This document shows positions 61,341 to 64,000 of a stretch of DNA of 64,000 nt, piece by piece. The notes beneath the pieces are model-generated. The model worked only from the letters and a program-made list of their open reading frames with translations, was not told the DNA's origin and ran no database searches. A program made the position numbers and the translations under genes. Location: positions 100,675-164,674 of the forward strand of contig JAFBAL010000010.1 in the NCBI GenBank assembly GCA_019247845.1, given 5' to 3'. Position 1 is the stretch's first letter. Each line of letters starts with the position of its first letter. The stretch is from Alphaproteobacteria bacterium (GTDB lineage Bacteria > Pseudomonadota > Alphaproteobacteria > Micropepsales > Micropepsaceae).

Positions 61341-62005
61341 TCGGACGCATGAGCGTGCGGCGCGCCGCAAGCAGGCAGCGCCTTGCCGGTGCGGCGCTGG
61401 TCGCAGCGCTCCACGTCGCCATTGTCGCCATGCTGCTGCAGGCGGGCTTGATGCCGCGCCTGCTGCGGACGGCGCACGAGACGATCCTGTACCTGACGCC
61501 GCCGAAGCCGCCCGTTGCGGCCGAGCCCGCGCCGCCGCCGCCTCCGGCGCCCGCGCCCATCGTGCGGCTGCCGCAAGCGCTCCCGAAGCCGGCGCCGCCG
61601 CCGCTGCCCGGCGTCGATCTCAAGTCGCTGGAAGGATTCGGCCGCACGCTGCTCGATTGCAGCCCGCAGAACATCGCCAATCTCGCGCCCGAGGATCGCC
61701 ACCGCTGCGACGCGCTTTCGCTGAAGCCGCGCGGCGACGTCGACTTCGCCGACCACACCGACCGCTCGCGCGATGCCGCGCTCTGGGCCCGCGGCCGCGC
61801 GCGCAAGAATGCGCCGATGCTGCTGCCCTGCATGAACAGCCGGGGCCTCGGCATGGGGCTCGGCACCGTGCTGTGCCTGGCCAAGGGCGCGACGCAGGGC
61901 TTCAGGGCGGACGAGCAGCAGAGCTACGGCGACGCGCCGCCCGAGCAGGTGCACGTCCCCAACGGCGGCGATCCGCATCCCGACTATACCGACCCGGATC
62001 ATTGA
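61337..62005 (+). CDS. TonB-like proline-rich membrane-anchored protein
   Basis: 222 residues. One N-terminal membrane helix (about 20-40, AGAALVAALHVAIVAMLLQAG), then a Pro/Ala-rich span (about 58-95). The C-terminal ~120 residues carry four Cys (LLDCSPQN, HRCDAL, LLPCMNS, TVLCLAKG) and no TonB C-terminal domain. Probably periplasmic with disulfides. ATG at 61337 overlaps the HTH stop (ATGA); a second ATG at 61349 is possible. Family not recognised. Confidence 0.65.
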   Translation: MIGRMSVRRAASRQRLAGAALVAALHVAIVAMLLQAGLMPRLLRTAHETILYLTPPKPPVAAEPAPPPPPAPAPIVRLPQALPKPAPPPLPGVDLKSLEGFGRTLLDCSPQNIANLAPEDRHRCDALSLKPRGDVDFADHTDRSRDAALWARGRARKNAPMLLPCMNSRGLGMGLGTVLCLAKGATQGFRADEQQSYGDAPPEQVHVPNGGDPHPDYTDPDH

Positions 62006-62018
62006 CTTGTTACACATC

Positions 62019-62040
62019 CGTTATAACGTCGCGTTATAAC
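62019..62040 (+). promoter_or_regulatory. Twin palindromes CGTTATAAC upstream of the AbrB-Doc pair
   Basis: The 10-bp palindrome CGTTATAACG (62019-62028) is followed by CGTTATAAC (62032-62040), 13 bp apart. Both contain TATAAC, a possible -10; TTGACT (62003-62008) and TTACAC (62010-62015) are candidate -35 elements. This is the expected operator for autoregulation by the AbrB-type antitoxin. Confidence 0.55.
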
Positions 62041-62062
62041 AGTGGTGGTAACGGTGCCCCAG

Positions 62063-62287
62063 ATGTACAAGCTCAAGATCATCCAGATCGGCAATTCTCT
62101 TGGCGTGACACTGCCGAAAGAGATGCTTGCCGGAATGAAAGTCGGCAAAGGCGCTACCATTACGGCCACGCCTAGCCCCGATGGCTTTCGCTTGACGCCT
62201 TACGACCCCGATGTCGAAAAGCAAATCGAAGCGGGCCGCGCGTTCATGGGCGAGTATCGCGATACCTTGCGCGCGCTGGCGAAATGA
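62063..62287 (+). CDS. AbrB/MazE-type antitoxin
   Basis: About 74 residues with a swapped-hairpin DNA-binding domain: KLKIIQIGNSLGVTLPKEML, KVGKGATITATPSPDGFRLTPYD. The C-terminus (VEKQIEAGRAFMGEYRDTLRAL) should bind the toxin, much like Phd. ATG 62063 is used; GTG 62042 adds seven residues. The stop overlaps the doc start (ATGA). Composition is less GC-rich than the core genes. Confidence 0.88.
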   Translation: MYKLKIIQIGNSLGVTLPKEMLAGMKVGKGATITATPSPDGFRLTPYDPDVEKQIEAGRAFMGEYRDTLRALAK

Positions 62288-62673
62288 CCGAACCGATCGG
62301 GGTCCATCGTAAGGCCCTCGAACTCCTGCATAGCGAAAGCATCGCTGAACATGGCGGTGCCGACGGTCTACGCGACGAAGGACTTTTCGAGTCGGCTTTA
62401 GCGAGACCTCGGAATTTGTTCGCCTGTCAAGATATACGAGAGCCGGCTCGGCTAGCAGCAGCTTACGCCTTTGGGTTGGCTGAGAACCACGCCTTCATGG
62501 ACGGGAATAAGCGGATAGCGTTCATCGCTGTTGGTTTGTTTCTGCGATTGAACGGCTGGCGGCTCACAGCAGACCAAGCAGACGCGACACTCGTCATGCT
62601 GTCTCTTGCTTCCGGCGCGATGAACGAAGACGAGTTGGCGGACTGGGTAAGACGGCATATCGTGAAGCTCTGA
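62284..62673 (+). CDS. doc: Doc-type toxin (death on curing, Fic fold)
   Basis: 129 residues. The Doc/Fic motif is ENHAFMDGNKRIAF (HxFxDxNKR). Also typical are HGGADGLRDEGLFESALARP and AAAYAFGLAEN. Doc phosphorylates EF-Tu and stops translation; the paired AbrB-type antitoxin replaces the classical Phd. Lower GC than neighbours and an uncoupled 10-bp gap to the next gene suggest an inserted module. Confidence 0.92.
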   Translation: MTEPIGVHRKALELLHSESIAEHGGADGLRDEGLFESALARPRNLFACQDIREPARLAAAYAFGLAENHAFMDGNKRIAFIAVGLFLRLNGWRLTADQADATLVMLSLASGAMNEDELADWVRRHIVKL

Positions 62674-62683
62674 AGGGACTGCC

Positions 62684-63304
62684 ATGGGCCTCTATAGCCG
62701 TTTCATCCTGCCGCGCGTCCTGGGCGCCGCGATGGGCACCAAGCCGATCCGCTATCAGCGCAAGAAGGTCGTGCCGCGCGCGCAAGGCCGCGTGCTCGAG
62801 GTGGGCTTCGGCGCCGGCCACAACCTGCCGTTCTACGATGCGTCGAAGGTCAGCCATCTCTGGGCGCTCGAACCGGCGAAAGAGATGCGGGCCCGCGCGG
62901 CCGAACGCGTCGCGGCCTCGCCGATCCCGGTCGAGTTCCTGGACCTCCCCGGCGAGCAGATTCCGCTCGAGGACGAGAGCGCCGATACCGTTCTGATCAC
63001 CTACACGCTCTGCACCATCCCCGACGTGATGGCGGCGCTCGGCCAGATGCGCCGCGTGCTGAAGCCCTCGGGCCGGATGATCTTCTGCGAGCATGGCGAG
63101 GCGCCGGACGAAAGCGTGCGCAAGTGGCAGCGGCGGCTGACCCCGGCCTGGAAGGCGATCGGCGGCGGCTGCCATGTCGGCCGCGCCATCCCCAGGCTCA
63201 TCGCCGACGGCGGCTTCAGAATCGAGGACATGGAGACGATGTACCTGCCGGGCACGCCGCGCTTCGCCGGGTTCAACTATTGGGGTTCGGCCGTCAAGGC
63301 TTGA
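62684..63304 (+). CDS. Class I SAM-dependent methyltransferase
   Basis: 206 residues. Motif I is VLEVGFGAGHNLPFYD, followed by LWALEPAKEM, LPLEDES-like PLEDESADTVLITYTLCTIP and VLKPSGRMIFCEHG. This resembles UbiE/COQ5-like or methyltransferase-like-7 (METTL7) enzymes; the substrate is unknown. It lies 10 bp after doc and 11 bp before the DUF4188 gene. Confidence 0.86.
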   Translation: MGLYSRFILPRVLGAAMGTKPIRYQRKKVVPRAQGRVLEVGFGAGHNLPFYDASKVSHLWALEPAKEMRARAAERVAASPIPVEFLDLPGEQIPLEDESADTVLITYTLCTIPDVMAALGQMRRVLKPSGRMIFCEHGEAPDESVRKWQRRLTPAWKAIGGGCHVGRAIPRLIADGGFRIEDMETMYLPGTPRFAGFNYWGSAVKA

Positions 63305-63315
63305 AGGGGAACGGG

Positions 63316-63792
63316 ATGGCGGAGATCTTTCCGGGACGATTCACCGCGCGCGCGGACAAGCCGGTGGTGCTGTTCCTGATCGGCATGCGGGTGAACAACC
63401 TCCTCGCCGTCTCCGACATCGCCTTCATGTCCAAGGCCATGCCGGCGATGCTGAAGGAGCTGTCCGAGAAGAAAGACAGCGGCATGCTCTGGTACCGCCA
63501 GAACGTCTCGCTTCCGCGCTACATCAGCGTGCAGCAGTATTGGGAGTCGTTCGACAAGCTGCTCGCCTACGCGCACGACCGCGACGGCCATCACTTCCCG
63601 CTATGGGCCGCGTTCAACAAGCGCATCATGAATTCGAAGAACATCGGCATCTGGCACGAGACCTATCTCGTCGAGCCGGGGAAGTACGAGTGCATCTACG
63701 GCAACATGCCGATGTTCGGGCTGGCCGCCGCGACCTCGCACGTGCCTGCGGAAGGACGGCTCGCCGCGGCTAAGGACCGGTTCGCGTCATGA
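63316..63792 (+). CDS. DUF4188-family protein
   Basis: 158 residues. VVLFLIGMRVNNLLAVSDI, GMLWYRQNVSLPRYISVQQYW and HETYLVEPGKYECIYGNMP match DUF4188, a ferredoxin-like alpha/beta barrel family related to monooxygenase-like and aldoxime-dehydratase-like proteins. Function unverified. GGGGAACGGG precedes the ATG. The stop overlaps the following gene (ATGA). Confidence 0.8.
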   Translation: MAEIFPGRFTARADKPVVLFLIGMRVNNLLAVSDIAFMSKAMPAMLKELSEKKDSGMLWYRQNVSLPRYISVQQYWESFDKLLAYAHDRDGHHFPLWAAFNKRIMNSKNIGIWHETYLVEPGKYECIYGNMPMFGLAAATSHVPAEGRLAAAKDRFAS

Positions 63793-64000
63793 TACGGCGC
63801 GCGTTCGCGATCCTGCTGCTCGTCTTCGCGCTGCCGGCCGCGGCCGGCACGCCACTCGAGCGGATCGAACAAGCCGTGGCGATGATCGACCGCGAGGATT
63901 ATGCGGGCGCGCGCGACCTGCTCGACGAGCTCGCCTCCAAACCCGACGCCTTGCAGCCGCAGGAGCGTTATCTCGTCGAGAGCCTCCTGGCGTCGGCTCT
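63789..64000 (+). CDS. Secreted TPR-like protein (partial)
   Basis: The gene runs off the window; 70 codons are visible. Signal peptide about 1-20 (FAILLLVFALPAAAGTP), then helices with a tetratricopeptide-like pattern (LERIEQAVAMIDREDYAGAR, then LLDELASK). ATG overlaps the DUF4188 stop by 4 bp, so it belongs to the same operon. Function cannot be assigned. Confidence 0.6.
   Translation, partial: MIRRAFAILLLVFALPAAAGTPLERIEQAVAMIDREDYAGARDLLDELASKPDALQPQERYLVESLLASA

Overview
The window is high-GC, densely packed bacterial chromosome with no rRNA, tRNA, prophage or insertion sequence. It looks alphaproteobacterial. The order fur / plsC / miaB / phoH-like / ybeY / corC / lnt / XRE regulator, the Nfu protein with a DUF1674 protein, Coq7, GluQ-RS, NnrU, a crotonyl-CoA carboxylase/reductase and CtrA-like boxes (TTAA-N7-TTAAC) all fit that class. 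I cannot fix the genus; a Rhizomicrobium/Micropepsaceae- or Caulobacterales-like organism is a guess.

Layout. 1-5.4 kb: porin tail, ThiE-like protein, YggS, a hypothetical protein, RibA, an orphan OmpR-type regulator and a secreted GIN-domain protein with its own promoter and terminator. 5.5-16.2 kb: a foreign-looking hypothetical gene, a MacAB-type export operon, PBP1A, a GFA-family protein, a secreted alpha/beta hydrolase, a DipZ-like thiol-disulfide protein, an aldo/keto reductase and a small membrane protein. 16.2-25.3 kb: a metallopeptidase, the overlapping VOC-dsbB-coq7 operon, a GNAT, a YpfJ-like protease, an epimerase, a RES-Xre toxin-antitoxin pair, an S41 peptidase and a divergent winged-helix/TPR regulator. 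25.3-29.3 kb: HNH nuclease, esterase, AlkA-like glycosylase, GluQ-RS and an Old Yellow Enzyme. 29.3-31.7 kb: a frameshifted small membrane gene, a periplasmic von Willebrand factor A (vWA) protein and a four-helix membrane protein behind a perfect CtrA-type box. 32-43 kb: three ethylmalonyl-CoA pathway genes (ecm, ccr, mcd) interspersed with a LytS/LytTR two-component pair, an amidohydrolase and hisE. 43-53.6 kb: the conserved lnt-to-nfu block, carrying a decayed fic gene. 53.6-64 kb: HtpX, RsmB, a large coiled-coil membrane protein, NnrU, an Hpt protein, ferredoxin reductase with ferredoxin, a DUF2975/HTH/proline-rich trio, an AbrB-Doc toxin-antitoxin pair, a methyltransferase, a DUF4188 protein and a truncated secreted protein.

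Genes that work together. Ccr, Ecm and Mcd are three central steps of acetyl-CoA assimilation by the ethylmalonyl-CoA pathway. The ferredoxin and its reductase form an electron-transfer pair. Many operons use 1-4 bp stop/start overlaps, implying translational coupling.

The most unusual signal is not a gene. At least nine gene junctions carry short tandem or near-tandem duplications (14-80 bp periods), and at eight of them the repeat contains a stop or start codon, so gene ends or starts are echoed two to six times. Other points worth attention are the vWA/membrane cassette, the internally deleted fic gene, and CtrA-like boxes upstream of envelope or polarity genes.
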